Assembly: GCA_913775095.1 (NCBI GenBank)
Contig: CAJYIW010000017.1
Span: forward strand, 124,001 to 188,000
Source: an uncultured Siphonobacter sp.
Lineage (GTDB): Bacteria > Bacteroidota > Bacteroidia > Cytophagales > Spirosomataceae
Direction of reading: 5' to 3'
Length of the DNA: 64,000 nucleotides
Shown here: one piece after another, positions 17,912 through 27,253 of the stretch
How the letters are laid out: each line of letters starts with the position of its first letter
How positions within the stretch are numbered: the stretch's first letter is position 1
The notes under the pieces: model-generated
Seen by the model: only the letters and a program-made list of their open reading frames with translations
Told to the model about the DNA's origin: nothing
Databases searched by the model: none
Position numbers and translations under genes: made by a program

Positions 17912-20497
17912 ATGAAAAAACGAAATTTCTTTACCCTCCTTCTGGTCCTGACCAGCCCGCTGCTCTGGGCCCAGCAAAGTTACTTTTTCCCAAAAGCGGG
18001 CAGCTTCGATCCGAAAGTCCCTTCGCCCGAACAGTTTTTAGGATATCCTATCGGGACGCATTACACCCGACACGAACAGATTATAGCTTACTTCAGGGAA
18101 CTGGAACGCACCTCTGGGGGCAAAGCTCACGTCGAGGTCATCGGAAAAACCTATGAAGAACGTCCGCAGATTATTCTGACAATCACTTCCCCCGAAAACT
18201 ACAGTAAGCTCGAACAAATTCGCCAGAAACACCTCACCGCCCTTGATCCCTCCAAACCTAATCTCGACAAGAACGATCCGGTAGTAGTGTTACTCGGATA
18301 CAGCGTTCACGGAGCCGAGACCTCGGGTGGGGAAACGGCTTTGTTAACGGCCTATTACCTCGCGGCCAATCAAAGTCAGCAAACGGCGAATTACCTGAAA
18401 GAAGCAGTGATTCTGATCGATCCTTCGCAAAATCCCGACGGTCGGGACCGGGCAGCCAACTGGCACAATGCCTACAAATCGTTCCCTGCGGTAAGTGATC
18501 CGGCGGATCTGGAGCATAATCAGGCCTTTCCGGGTGGGCGGGTGAATCATTATTTCACCGACCTCAACCGCGACTGGCTGAGTGCCGAGCAGATTGAAAG
18601 TAAAAACCGCGTCGATTTCTCACACCGCTGGTATCCAAACGTGCACATTGATTTTCACGAAATGGGTACCAACAGCACGTATTACTTCGAGCCCACTCCG
18701 GCGGGCCACGAGAGCCCCTTGTTACCCCGGGCTTCGTATGATTTCAACGCGACGCTGGCGAAATACCACGCCGAGGCATTGGATGAAATTGGTTCGTTAT
18801 ACTTTACGAAAGAAGCGTTCGATAACCTGTCGCCCATTTATGGTTCCACCTATCCTGACTTTTTCGGGGCGGTCGGGGTTACCTTCGAGCAGGGCAGTTC
18901 ACGGGGCCTGGTGCAGGAAAGCACGTCCGGCCCGGTAACCTTCGCTTTTACGGTCCGCAACCACGTAGTAACCGGACTCGCCACGCTGAAAGGAGCCTTA
19001 GCCGAAAAAGAAAACCTGTTTAAACTGCAAAAAGACTTCTTCAAATCAGCCGTAACGCAGGGGAAAGCCAACCCCGCCAAAGGGTTTGTCTTTGGCGACA
19101 GCCGGGATGTGAGTTTGACGAACAAGTTACTTTCGCTCGTACTTCGGCACCGGCTGAAGGTCTACCCGCTCAACTCGGATTTGAGTGTAGACGGCAGGAA
19201 GTTCGAAAAAGGACACGCCTACGTTGTTCCTTCCGAGCAGCCTTTTTTCCGCATTGTGCACTCTTTGTTTGAAGAAACCCCTAAGCTCAAAGACAGCGTT
19301 TTCTACGATAATACCTCCTGGTCGGTGGCTCATGCCTATGGCTTGCAGTATGCCAAGTTAACCTCAGTTCCCTCGCTGACGAATGCCGTAACGGCGGTTC
19401 CCGACGTCAAAGGAAGCGTGGCGGGTGGCAAGGCTTCGCTGGCGTATCTGCTGAACTGGTCGGAATATAATGCGTCCAGAGCTTTGTATTACCTGGTATC
19501 GAAAGGGGTATTGGTGAAAACGGCTCTCAAGCCTTTTACCAGTAAAACCACGACTGGAAATCAGAAATTTACCTATGGATCACTCGTCATTCCCGTGGCC
19601 GGACAAACCCTTAGCCCCGACAGCCTGTATGCTTTGGTAAGCGAGGCAGCGACGAAAGCCCAGGTAACTTTTGCCGGAACGACGACGGGTTTCAGCGTGG
19701 AAGGGATTGACCTGGGCAGTAATAACATCGTTCCCGTTCGGAAACCCGAAGTGGCCCTCATTACCGGAAGTACGGGCGGACTGGCCGAGGCCGGACAAGT
19801 CTGGTTTTTGCTGAATGAACACTTGCAGTTACCCGTTTCCAAACTGGATATCAATGCTCTGGGCCGGGTTTCGCTAGATCGGTACAACGTGCTGGTGTTA
19901 CCGAATGGCAACTACCGGGAACTGAGCAAACCCACCGCCGAGGCCCTTAAAAGCTGGGTGGCCCGTGGCGGAACGCTGATTACCTTCCGCACGGCTTCCG
20001 AATGGGCCATTACTCAGGGATTGCTTCACGAACGGGCTTACGTTGATTCTTCAGCTACAAAAAAAGGAGGAAGTAACCGGGTGGATTATGCCCTGAAATC
20101 GGAAACGGACGCTCCGAAACGAATCAACGGGGGTATTTTCCTGGCGGATATCGACATCTCGAATCCCGTGGCGTTTGGGTTAACGAACCGTAAAATCTAC
20201 TTCACCAAAACGGGAACTACGATTCTGTTACCCAGCAAAGACAAATATGCTACCGTGGCTCAATACCTTCCGTCGTCGTACATCAGCGGATACATTACCA
20301 AGGATAACATTGCCAAAATCAATAATACCGCTTCCATTCTCATTGGGCAGAGCGGACAGGGTAAGGTCATTGCTTTTGCGGAAGATCCCACGTATCGTCA
20401 TTACTGGCACGGCACGAATCGACTTTTCCTGAACGCTGTTTTCTACGGAAATCTGATTCAGTTGCAATCCGGTTTTCAGGGAGCCGAAGAGGAATAA
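17912..20497 (+). CDS. Secreted M14-family zinc carboxypeptidase-like protein
   Basis: The signal peptide MKKRNFFTLLLVLTSPLLWA is cleaved before QQSYF. The zinc site of family M14 appears as H133-x-x-E136 (GYSVHGAETSG) with the third ligand H249 (HIDFHEMG). The catalytic Glu is probably E326 in GVTFEQGSSRG. A long C-terminal region (about 380-861) includes a type-1 glutamine-amidotransferase-like segment around VLVLPNGNY, as seen in large bacterial M14 relatives. The enzyme would release amino acids or small peptides in the periplasm or at the surface. It closes the PhyH-SDR-SusCD operon, 21 nt after susD, and a terminator hairpin follows. Confidence 0.88.
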   Translation: MKKRNFFTLLLVLTSPLLWAQQSYFFPKAGSFDPKVPSPEQFLGYPIGTHYTRHEQIIAYFRELERTSGGKAHVEVIGKTYEERPQIILTITSPENYSKLEQIRQKHLTALDPSKPNLDKNDPVVVLLGYSVHGAETSGGETALLTAYYLAANQSQQTANYLKEAVILIDPSQNPDGRDRAANWHNAYKSFPAVSDPADLEHNQAFPGGRVNHYFTDLNRDWLSAEQIESKNRVDFSHRWYPNVHIDFHEMGTNSTYYFEPTPAGHESPLLPRASYDFNATLAKYHAEALDEIGSLYFTKEAFDNLSPIYGSTYPDFFGAVGVTFEQGSSRGLVQESTSGPVTFAFTVRNHVVTGLATLKGALAEKENLFKLQKDFFKSAVTQGKANPAKGFVFGDSRDVSLTNKLLSLVLRHRLKVYPLNSDLSVDGRKFEKGHAYVVPSEQPFFRIVHSLFEETPKLKDSVFYDNTSWSVAHAYGLQYAKLTSVPSLTNAVTAVPDVKGSVAGGKASLAYLLNWSEYNASRALYYLVSKGVLVKTALKPFTSKTTTGNQKFTYGSLVIPVAGQTLSPDSLYALVSEAATKAQVTFAGTTTGFSVEGIDLGSNNIVPVRKPEVALITGSTGGLAEAGQVWFLLNEHLQLPVSKLDINALGRVSLDRYNVLVLPNGNYRELSKPTAEALKSWVARGGTLITFRTASEWAITQGLLHERAYVDSSATKKGGSNRVDYALKSETDAPKRINGGIFLADIDISNPVAFGLTNRKIYFTKTGTTILLPSKDKYATVAQYLPSSYISGYITKDNIAKINNTASILIGQSGQGKVIAFAEDPTYRHYWHGTNRLFLNAVFYGNLIQLQSGFQGAEEE

Positions 20498-20518
20498 TAC
20501 CTGAATTATAGAGATTTT

Positions 20519-20553
20519 TAAAGGTTACTTCCCTTGCGGGAGTAACCTTTTTT
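20519..20553 (+). terminator. Rho-independent terminator of the PhyH-SusCD-M14 unit
   Basis: The arms AAAGGTTACT-CCC and GGGAGTAACCTTT have one bulged T in the left arm and a TTGC loop. They are followed by a run of T, 22 nt after the peptidase stop. Confidence 0.8.
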
Positions 20554-20589
20554 ATGTTCCATGAAAATGAAATCAAAATTCAATCGCCG

Positions 20590-20669
20590 TGGTTGGTGTC
20601 CTCACCAACCAAAACTACTTTCCAATACAAAACTTGCTTCCAAAAATGGCTGGTGTCCTCACCAGCCAT
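20590..20669. repeat. Two tandem palindromes with identical TCCT loops (REP-like)
   Basis: The first is TGGTTGGTG-TCCT-CACCAACCA (20590-20611), the second ATGGCTGGTG-TCCT-CACCAGCCAT (20646-20669), with 34 nt between them. The two differ at one compensated base pair and at the stem base, and both keep the same loop. Conserved loops and compensated stems are typical of REP/BIME-like elements mobilised by RAYT transposases. They sit directly after a terminator between two plus-strand genes. The following 20670-20867 is AT-rich and shows no gene. Confidence 0.6.
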
Positions 20670-20867
20670 GGAAATTAAACGGGTTTGCATTAGTTAATAA
20701 TAGAAAATAAATGGAATAGTATTCATCCGGATAAAAACACTTGAGCCAAAGCAAATAGTATAAATCTTAGAATGTTTTGGCTTGTTGAATAAGCTTCACA
20801 ATTGCATAATATTCACGTTTCCTTTAGATAATATACCCCTTGTTTCTTTGTAGAAGAATTGAGGAGT

Positions 20868-21731
20868 ATGAGCACTGTATTACGCATTATCTTTCTGGGA
20901 TTACTTGCTCACGCAGGTTATAGTCAGCGATCAGTAACTGTGACGCGTTCCTTTACGACGGATTCGCTGGGAGCGTGTCAGGGCGTTAGTTGCCTGAATC
21001 AGAAGGTCTATTTGTACGGGGATCGGGAAGTGGGAGTGATTCGGGAGTATGCCTGGAAAAAGGACTCCCTGCATTACACCAAACGAGAAGTTCGATTGAC
21101 GCAGAACGGAAAGGATTTGATTAACCATCCCACCGGAATAGCCTGTCATTCTGATTTACCGGTGTTTATCGGAAACAGCATTCGTCTGAATCAGGAAGGA
21201 ACGCTCTGGAAAGCAGTGATTTATGCCATCTACTGGAAAGGCCTCTGGAAAACCGGAACGCTGGACGGGAATGTGATTCAGACCATTGAAGACGACGCCT
21301 GCATTCAGGGCACGCGTCCGGAATACGTGGAGTATGCAGGGAATTGGGTCGTTGCTACGGCCGATTACGGGAACAGGAATAATGAAGTGCGGCTCTACGA
21401 TCCGCAGCGGTTAACGAAGGCCCGCAGGACCTCGGAACCGGGCGTCGTGCTGAAAAAGTTCAAATGTTCACCCTGGGTTCAGAACCTCCACTGGATTCCT
21501 GAAAAACGGCAGTTAGTACTGATTCAGAATCAGATTGAAGGCCGGAAATGGCGATTAACTTTTCTGGATTTTGATCGTTCTATTGCTCAGGGAAGCGAAG
21601 TAGTTTTAAACGTAATTGATTATACCTACGCGGATGAGTTAGAAGGATTTTCCATACTTCCTCAGAAAAATAAAGGATTACTAGTGACGTCTTCCAGAGC
21701 TTTAAATACGCATATAGTAGCCATTGAATAA
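20868..21731 (+). CDS. Secreted protein of unknown function, possibly beta-propeller
   Basis: I choose the ATG at 20868 because GAGGAG lies just upstream, an unusually good ribosome binding site for this genome; a TTG nine bases earlier is less likely. Residues 1-20 (MSTVLRIIFLGLLAHAGYSQ) are a signal peptide. The rest contains repeated short beta-strand blocks (VYLYGDREVGVIREYAW, VVATADYGNRNNEVRLYDP, LVLIQNQIEGRKWRLTFLDFD). These resemble blades of a propeller, with DD and DYGN turns. I do not recognise a catalytic motif. It stands alone between a terminator and the next SusC gene, so any link to uptake is speculative. Confidence 0.75.
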   Translation: MSTVLRIIFLGLLAHAGYSQRSVTVTRSFTTDSLGACQGVSCLNQKVYLYGDREVGVIREYAWKKDSLHYTKREVRLTQNGKDLINHPTGIACHSDLPVFIGNSIRLNQEGTLWKAVIYAIYWKGLWKTGTLDGNVIQTIEDDACIQGTRPEYVEYAGNWVVATADYGNRNNEVRLYDPQRLTKARRTSEPGVVLKKFKCSPWVQNLHWIPEKRQLVLIQNQIEGRKWRLTFLDFDRSIAQGSEVVLNVIDYTYADELEGFSILPQKNKGLLVTSSRALNTHIVAIE

Positions 21732-21876
21732 GCTAAAAAAGATAGCGATAGGTTACATAAACGTAATTCCAAAATCCACTACTCATTCGATCTGTTGTTC
21801 ATCAATTCTTGGCAGACACCTGTCAGGCAGGAATTGTTTTACCCTTTGTTTCTAACCACATTTCAATAGTTTTTTC

Positions 21877-24800
21877 ATGCAAAAACGTCTATTAAAAACG
21901 ATTCGAAAAACTTCCCTTACGGTGGCTTCTTTGTCGTTGCTGGCAGGTGCGACGGTAGAAGTAGCGGTAGCGAATACGCACCCTTCGCGGGAGGGTATTC
22001 ATCAGCCCCGTGCCCTGATCCGGATAACGGGGATGGTCCGGGATGATAAAAATGAACCAATTCCCGGAGTCGCCGTGTCTAACAAAGGCACGAATCGGGG
22101 AACGGTGACCGATGCGATCGGAAAATATTCGCTGGAGGTAGAACACGGCAGCAAACTGATTTTTTCCTTCATTGGCTATGAATCTCAGGAGGTAACGATT
22201 GGGAATCAACAGGTGATCGACGTCATTCTCCAGGAAAGTGCGAGTCAGCTGAACGAAGTGGTGGCTGTAGGTTATCAGACGGTTCGCAAAAGTGACGTAA
22301 CCGGGGCCATTTCCAGCGTCAAAGCCAAAGAACTGAATCTCAGCACGCCAACGGTGGGTCAGGCTCTGGTGGGTAAAGTGGCCGGGGTGCAGATTTCGCA
22401 GGTAAGCGGAGCTCCGTATAACAGCACGAAAATCCGGGTACGGGGTGTCGGTTCCATCAACGCCAGCTCCGATCCTTTATACGTCATTGATGGCTATCCG
22501 GCGGGGAATGATGTGTTCATTAACCCCAATGACATTGAGTCGATTGACATTCTGAAAGATGCGGCTTCGGCGGCCATTTACGGCTCCCGGGCGGCGGGTG
22601 GTGTGGTTTTGATCACGACCAAACGAGGTAAAGAAGGTAAGGGCCGTCTGGATTATGATTTTCAGTACGGACTGAACCAGCTGAGCAAAAAAGTGAAATT
22701 GCTTAATAGTGAAGAGTTTGCCCAGCTGGTCATTGACGGTCGTAATAACACCTACCGGGATCTGATCCGGAATGCGGGTAAGTCCTGGAATGATGCCATG
22801 TTTTCGGACGATAACGCCACGCGTATCACCAAAGTAGGAAGCGGCAGTAACTCCAACAGTTTCAGCATTCCGACGGAACTGTATGATTTTGGCAGTCAGA
22901 CGATGATTAAGCCGAAGTATAATACCGACTGGCAGGATGAACTGTACCGACTGGCTACCGTGCAACGCCACAACCTGACCTTCTCGGGCGGCACCAAAGA
23001 CGTGCGTTATGCCATCAGCGGCGGATACATGAACCAGCAGGGAATCATCGTAACGACGGGTCAGGAACGACTGAACCTGCGGGCTAACATTGACGGGCAG
23101 GTCAGCAGGCGTCTGAAAGTAGGGGCCAACCTGGCCCTGACTTCCAATCAGAACCGGGAAGTTCAGGAAGGCCGTTTTGACCGGGGTCCTATTCTGGGAG
23201 CCCTGTTGTATATGCCCATTTTCAAGGCGTATAATGAAGACGGTTCCTTTGCCAAGTTCGAGGCTTCGTCCCAGTCTCCCCTGTATGCCTACCAGACCAT
23301 CGAAAACCCGGTGGCGGTGGCTTCCGAAACCATCATCCGTCGCAAAGGATTACGCAGCACCTACAACGGAAATGCGACGTACGAAATTCTGCCCGGCTTC
23401 AATGCCAAGGTTAACCTCGGTATGCAGACCTATAACGAGAAATACGAGTATTACCTGCCCACGAGTTTAAGCAGTGGCAACTACGCTCCCGGTTCGCCGC
23501 AGGCCATTGCGGCGGCTACGGCCACGGCTCAGACCCTGACGCAGGTAGACCGTCTGGCGGAATTTACCCTGAATTACAGCCGGAAATTCGGCAAGCACAG
23601 CATCGACGCTTTGGCGGGGTATACGGCCCAGAAATTTCAGAATGACCTGATCAGCCTGACGGCCCGGGGCTTCCAGAATGATCGTATTCAGGAAATTACG
23701 GGTAAGGGAGCCGATCCTTCGCTGTTTTCGCTGAACTCCGGTTCCGGCAAATACACCTGGACGCTGCTTTCGTATCTGGCCCGGGTGGGATATAACTTCG
23801 ACGATAAATATTTTCTAACGGGTTCCTTCCGTCAGGACGGTTCGTCCCGTTTTGGTCCACTTAATAAATGGGGCGTGTTCCCTTCCGTGTCCGGTGGCTG
23901 GAATATCTCGAAAGAGAATTTCTACGGCGATTGGTTAGGAGCCGGTTCTTCGCTGAAATTACGTGGAAGCTGGGGGTTGAGTGGTAATAATAACATCGGT
24001 AACTACAGTTTCCAGCAGGTGATGAACAGTCCGGGCGGGGTGGTGTTTGGAAACAACACCATTGAATCGGCCCTCTGGTCGAGCGTGATTCGGGATGCCA
24101 GTCTGGGCTGGGAGTCCACGTCACAGTACAACTTCGGGGTTGATGCCGGCTTATTCAATAACCGCCTCTTCATCATGGCTAATTATTACGTGAGCCGTTC
24201 ATTCAACCTGCTCTTTAACCAGCCTTTATCGGCAGTTTCCGGAGCCGCGACGATGTTGACTAACCTTCGCGATTCCCGCGTGCAGAACAAAGGCTGGGAT
24301 TTTCAACTCGATGCCCGCCTCATCTCTACGGCTGACTTCAAGCTGAACGCCAGCGGTAACATTTCCATCAACCGTAATAAAGTCCTGAATATGGGGGGGG
24401 CCAGTACCATCATCACCAACGGGGCCGAACGTTCGTACCTGACGCACATCACGCAGGAAGGTCAACCGATTGGGATGTTCTATGGATTCAGGGTAAAAGG
24501 TATGGTTCGGGAATCAGACATGGAAAATCTGGCGGCCGATAATGCTCAGTATAACTCCGCCACGCAATCCTTCCCACAAGGCTATCAGATCAAAGGACCC
24601 GCTCGTTCGACGGCTTCGAGTAACCCCCTGCAACCCGGCGATTTATACTTTGAAGACGTGAACGGCGATGGTGTTGTGAACGATGCGGATAAAACGGTCA
24701 TTGGCTCGCCACATGCCAAATTCACCTACGGTTTTGCGATCAATGCCACGTATAAAAACTTCGATTTCAGTTCCTCATTCAACGGTTCCTACGGCAATCA

Positions 24801-25224
24801 GGTGCTGGACGGTCAGGATTATTACCTCTTCAATATGGAAGGTTCGGGTAACCAGTATTCCATCGTGAAAGACCGCTACCGTTCGGAAGCTCAGCCGGGG
24901 AACGGCCAGGTCTACCGGGCTGCTCGCGGAGGTACGCAAAGCAACAGTACACGTCTGTCGACTTTTTACCTTCAGGACGGCTCTTTCCTGCGTTGCACGA
25001 ACCTGATGCTGGGCTATACCCTGCCTTCGAAATGGTTCACCGAACGCGGCCTGAGCAATGCCCGCGTGTACGTTTCGGTGGATAATGCCTTCACGCTCAC
25101 GAAGTACAAAGGCTATAACCCCGAAGTGGATTATAACAACGGGGCCAACCTGACGCCCGGCGTGGACTACGGAAAATACCCGCTGGTTCGGGGCTATAAC
25201 GTAGGGGTAAAGCTGAGTTTCTAA
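21877..25224 (+). CDS. SusC/RagA TonB-dependent outer-membrane receptor
   Basis: The 1115-residue protein has a basic signal sequence (MQKRLLKTIRKTS, then a hydrophobic stretch to about residue 33). A carboxypeptidase-regulatory-like domain covers about 46-120. It also has LNEVVAVGY as TonB-box-like segment and a plug with LYVIDGYPAG near 200. A barrel carrying the calcium-type loop EDVNGDGVVNDADKTVIG follows. There is no STN domain. The matching SusD gene starts 40 nt after the stop. No sigma, FecR or sensor gene flanks this pair, so its control is not visible in the window. Confidence 0.95.
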   Translation: MQKRLLKTIRKTSLTVASLSLLAGATVEVAVANTHPSREGIHQPRALIRITGMVRDDKNEPIPGVAVSNKGTNRGTVTDAIGKYSLEVEHGSKLIFSFIGYESQEVTIGNQQVIDVILQESASQLNEVVAVGYQTVRKSDVTGAISSVKAKELNLSTPTVGQALVGKVAGVQISQVSGAPYNSTKIRVRGVGSINASSDPLYVIDGYPAGNDVFINPNDIESIDILKDAASAAIYGSRAAGGVVLITTKRGKEGKGRLDYDFQYGLNQLSKKVKLLNSEEFAQLVIDGRNNTYRDLIRNAGKSWNDAMFSDDNATRITKVGSGSNSNSFSIPTELYDFGSQTMIKPKYNTDWQDELYRLATVQRHNLTFSGGTKDVRYAISGGYMNQQGIIVTTGQERLNLRANIDGQVSRRLKVGANLALTSNQNREVQEGRFDRGPILGALLYMPIFKAYNEDGSFAKFEASSQSPLYAYQTIENPVAVASETIIRRKGLRSTYNGNATYEILPGFNAKVNLGMQTYNEKYEYYLPTSLSSGNYAPGSPQAIAAATATAQTLTQVDRLAEFTLNYSRKFGKHSIDALAGYTAQKFQNDLISLTARGFQNDRIQEITGKGADPSLFSLNSGSGKYTWTLLSYLARVGYNFDDKYFLTGSFRQDGSSRFGPLNKWGVFPSVSGGWNISKENFYGDWLGAGSSLKLRGSWGLSGNNNIGNYSFQQVMNSPGGVVFGNNTIESALWSSVIRDASLGWESTSQYNFGVDAGLFNNRLFIMANYYVSRSFNLLFNQPLSAVSGAATMLTNLRDSRVQNKGWDFQLDARLISTADFKLNASGNISINRNKVLNMGGASTIITNGAERSYLTHITQEGQPIGMFYGFRVKGMVRESDMENLAADNAQYNSATQSFPQGYQIKGPARSTASSNPLQPGDLYFEDVNGDGVVNDADKTVIGSPHAKFTYGFAINATYKNFDFSSSFNGSYGNQVLDGQDYYLFNMEGSGNQYSIVKDRYRSEAQPGNGQVYRAARGGTQSNSTRLSTFYLQDGSFLRCTNLMLGYTLPSKWFTERGLSNARVYVSVDNAFTLTKYKGYNPEVDYNNGANLTPGVDYGKYPLVRGYNVGVKLSF

Positions 25225-25264
25225 TTCCGAAAAAGACCTGTTCTTTTCTTAATGAATGATCATC

Positions 25265-26797
25265 ATGAATAAACGATTGATACAGATTGCCAGTCTGGTA
25301 GCCATGGTTTCGCTGGGCTCGTGTGATAAAAACTTTGTGGTGGAATACGATCCCAACGCCATTCCTACCGAACTCTATTTCCAGTCAGAAAGCGATGTGA
25401 AACTGGCCGTGAATGGCGTCTACCAGGCTCTGCGGAGTTCGAATACGGTAGGCGAAAACAGTGGACTGTTCACGGACGAACGTTCCGATGACACGGGACG
25501 CAATGATAACCAGTCGAATGCCGGAGAGCCGTTTCAGTTCAACGATTTCTCGCTCTTACCCAGTAATACCAACCTGAAATCGCACTGGCTGGCTCTATAC
25601 GAAGCCATTTCCCGTTGCAACCTCGTGCTGGATAACATTGACAAGGTAACCTACAGCGATCCGGCCACGAAGGTGAATTATCAGGCGGAAGCCAAGTTTG
25701 TGCGGGCTTTTCTGTACTTCCAGCTGGTTCGGAAATGGGGCGATGTGCCGCTGGTGTTACGTCAGTTGAAAACCAAGGCCGAGGTAGACGAACACACCTT
25801 CCGGGAGAAAAAGGAAAAAGTGTACGAGCAGATCGTGACGGATTTGAAGGAGGCCGCGGCCAGCACGCTTCCCGATCATCAGCCCGTGGCTTCCAAAGGT
25901 CATACGTCAAAAGTGGCTATTCATGCCTTGCTGGGTAAAGTATACCTGACGATGGCCACGACGCTGGATCAGGCCAATCGTACGGCGAATTTGAACCTGG
26001 CGAAGACGCATCTGATGGAAGCCTATAACAAAAAAGCGTTCAGCCAATTAAAGGATATTCCTTATACAGATGTGTTTGACGTAGCTAAAAAATCTACCAA
26101 TCCCGAGATTATCTGGCAGATTGTCAATCGTCAGGGAGATGTGAATTACGCTTCCAGTATTGCGGCGAACACGCAGGCCAAAGGCGAAACCATCAACTCC
26201 CTGAAACCCGGCACGGGCGTGGGGGGTAATGTAACGATGGATCTGGTGAAGGAATACGAAGAGGGAGATCTCCGCAAAGATTTCTCCATGAAGTTTGCCA
26301 GTGACGCATCCGTCCGGGACTGGTTCATTACCAAATACCGCGATGCCAGTGCAGCGGCCAGTACGCTGGGATACGGAGGTAACGACTGGATCTTACTCCG
26401 TTACGCCGATGTGATTCTCATGCTGGCGGAAACGCACCAATACCTGGGCGAGGACGCTACGGCCATTCAATATTTGAACATGGTGCGGGAGCGGGCGGGG
26501 CGTCCGACGTACCAGAACATGCAGAATGATGCGACGTACAAGTCAAAATTTCCAACGCTGAAACTGGCCATTCTGCACGAACGCCGGGTGGAGTTAGCCT
26601 TCGAACACCAACGCTGGTTTGACCTGCTTCGCACCTTTACGCCGCAGGAACTAGTCGCGTACTTCAAAGCCAAATCGCAGGCCGATTTCGGTATTGCCAA
26701 GTTGTCTAACTTCGGAACCAAGGATGTGTATTACCCCATTCCTTTCGACGAAAACAAACTGAATCCCGAAAAAATGTACCAGAATCCGGGGTATTGA
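25265..26797 (+). CDS. SusD/RagB-family surface lipoprotein
   Basis: The preferred start is the second ATG (25265, MNKRLIQ); the first, nine bases upstream, adds only MII. The lipobox MVSLGSC is followed by DKNFVVEYDPN, and the protein ends YQNPGY. The conserved helical segment AKFVRAFLYFQLVRKWGDVPLV is present. With 511 residues it is a full-length SusD partner of the SusC immediately upstream. It has a DERSDDTGRNDN acidic loop near residue 70 that could help metal or ligand binding, though this is only suggestive. A good terminator follows at 26824. Confidence 0.93.
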   Translation: MNKRLIQIASLVAMVSLGSCDKNFVVEYDPNAIPTELYFQSESDVKLAVNGVYQALRSSNTVGENSGLFTDERSDDTGRNDNQSNAGEPFQFNDFSLLPSNTNLKSHWLALYEAISRCNLVLDNIDKVTYSDPATKVNYQAEAKFVRAFLYFQLVRKWGDVPLVLRQLKTKAEVDEHTFREKKEKVYEQIVTDLKEAAASTLPDHQPVASKGHTSKVAIHALLGKVYLTMATTLDQANRTANLNLAKTHLMEAYNKKAFSQLKDIPYTDVFDVAKKSTNPEIIWQIVNRQGDVNYASSIAANTQAKGETINSLKPGTGVGGNVTMDLVKEYEEGDLRKDFSMKFASDASVRDWFITKYRDASAAASTLGYGGNDWILLRYADVILMLAETHQYLGEDATAIQYLNMVRERAGRPTYQNMQNDATYKSKFPTLKLAILHERRVELAFEHQRWFDLLRTFTPQELVAYFKAKSQADFGIAKLSNFGTKDVYYPIPFDENKLNPEKMYQNPGY

Positions 26798-26823
26798 TTT
26801 TGTGAAATTTGATGGTTAACCAG

Positions 26824-26853
26824 ACAACCCGCCAATGACCCGGCGGGTTGTTT
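26824..26853 (+). terminator. Terminator after the third SusC/SusD pair
   Basis: Ten-base perfect arms ACAACCCGCC and GGCGGGTTGT, an 8-nt loop and a short T-run lie 27 nt after the susD stop. Confidence 0.75.
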
Positions 26854-26894
26854 GGGTTAGGTATCCCTGAACGCAGGCTGAATCAGTCCACCAA

Positions 26895-27021
26895 CCTGTC
26901 ATCTTGCCCGCAGGGGGAAACCTTACTTGGGCTGAAGGTAAGCCTTGATGACTGGAGAGTAGTTCGCAAAGGCCAGTAAGGTCCCTCGCTTCGCTCAGGA
27001 AGACAGATGGTGTGAGGGATG
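26895..27021. repeat. Long imperfect palindromic repeat, copy 1
   Basis: The left end CCTGTCATCTTG and the right end GCTCAGGAAGACAG are partly complementary. Inside, AAACCTTAC near the left faces GTAAGGT near the right. The same order of blocks recurs in copy 2, with a different centre. This is the intergenic family whose reverse complement reads as HPERSEG in one frame. Confidence 0.65.
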
Positions 27022-27050
27022 CTCTATTATTCTACAATGATATTCTCTAT

Positions 27051-27174
27051 CCTGTCATTTCGACCGTAGGGAGAAACCTTACTGAGAGGTGGAGACGACT
27101 TTCCAACACTGAAACTACTCTCATCTCCCGGTAAGGTCCTTCGCTTCGCTCAGGATGACAGATGGTGTGGGGCA
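27051..27174. repeat. Long imperfect palindromic repeat, copy 2
   Basis: The ends CCTGTCATTTCG and CTCAGGATGACAG pair over at least seven bases (CTGTCAT/ATGACAG), and AAACCTTAC faces GTAAGGT. It shares end blocks and the trailing AGATGGTGTG with copy 1, 30 nt away, while the middle about 45 nt differ. Conserved ends with variable centres suggest a non-autonomous mobile palindrome. Confidence 0.65.
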
Positions 27175-27185
27175 GGAATGAGTTA

Positions 27186-27220
27186 TAAACAGAAAAGCTG
27201 CCAGCTTTTCTGCTGGCAGC
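27186..27220 (-). terminator. Rho-independent terminator of the cysteine desulfurase gene
   Basis: On the minus strand, arms GCTGCCAGC and GCTGGCAGC flank AGAAAA and are followed by TTTTCTGTTTAT, 33 nt after the stop. The region 26798-27253 thus holds two terminators and two repeats, but no gene. Confidence 0.8.
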
Positions 27221-27253
27221 CTTCATCAGGGTGGTTTTCAAATCAGGAATTGC

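Noticed and set aside
20590-20669. Possible two-repeat CRISPR fragment
   Set aside because: The repeats are self-complementary with identical loops, only two are present, the stems differ, and no cas gene is near.
27047-27241. A 64-codon minus-strand frame reading CHPERSEG
   Set aside because: It is a translation of the palindromic repeat at 27051-27174. HPERSEG peptides are a well-known artefact of this repeat family, and no start or context supports a gene.
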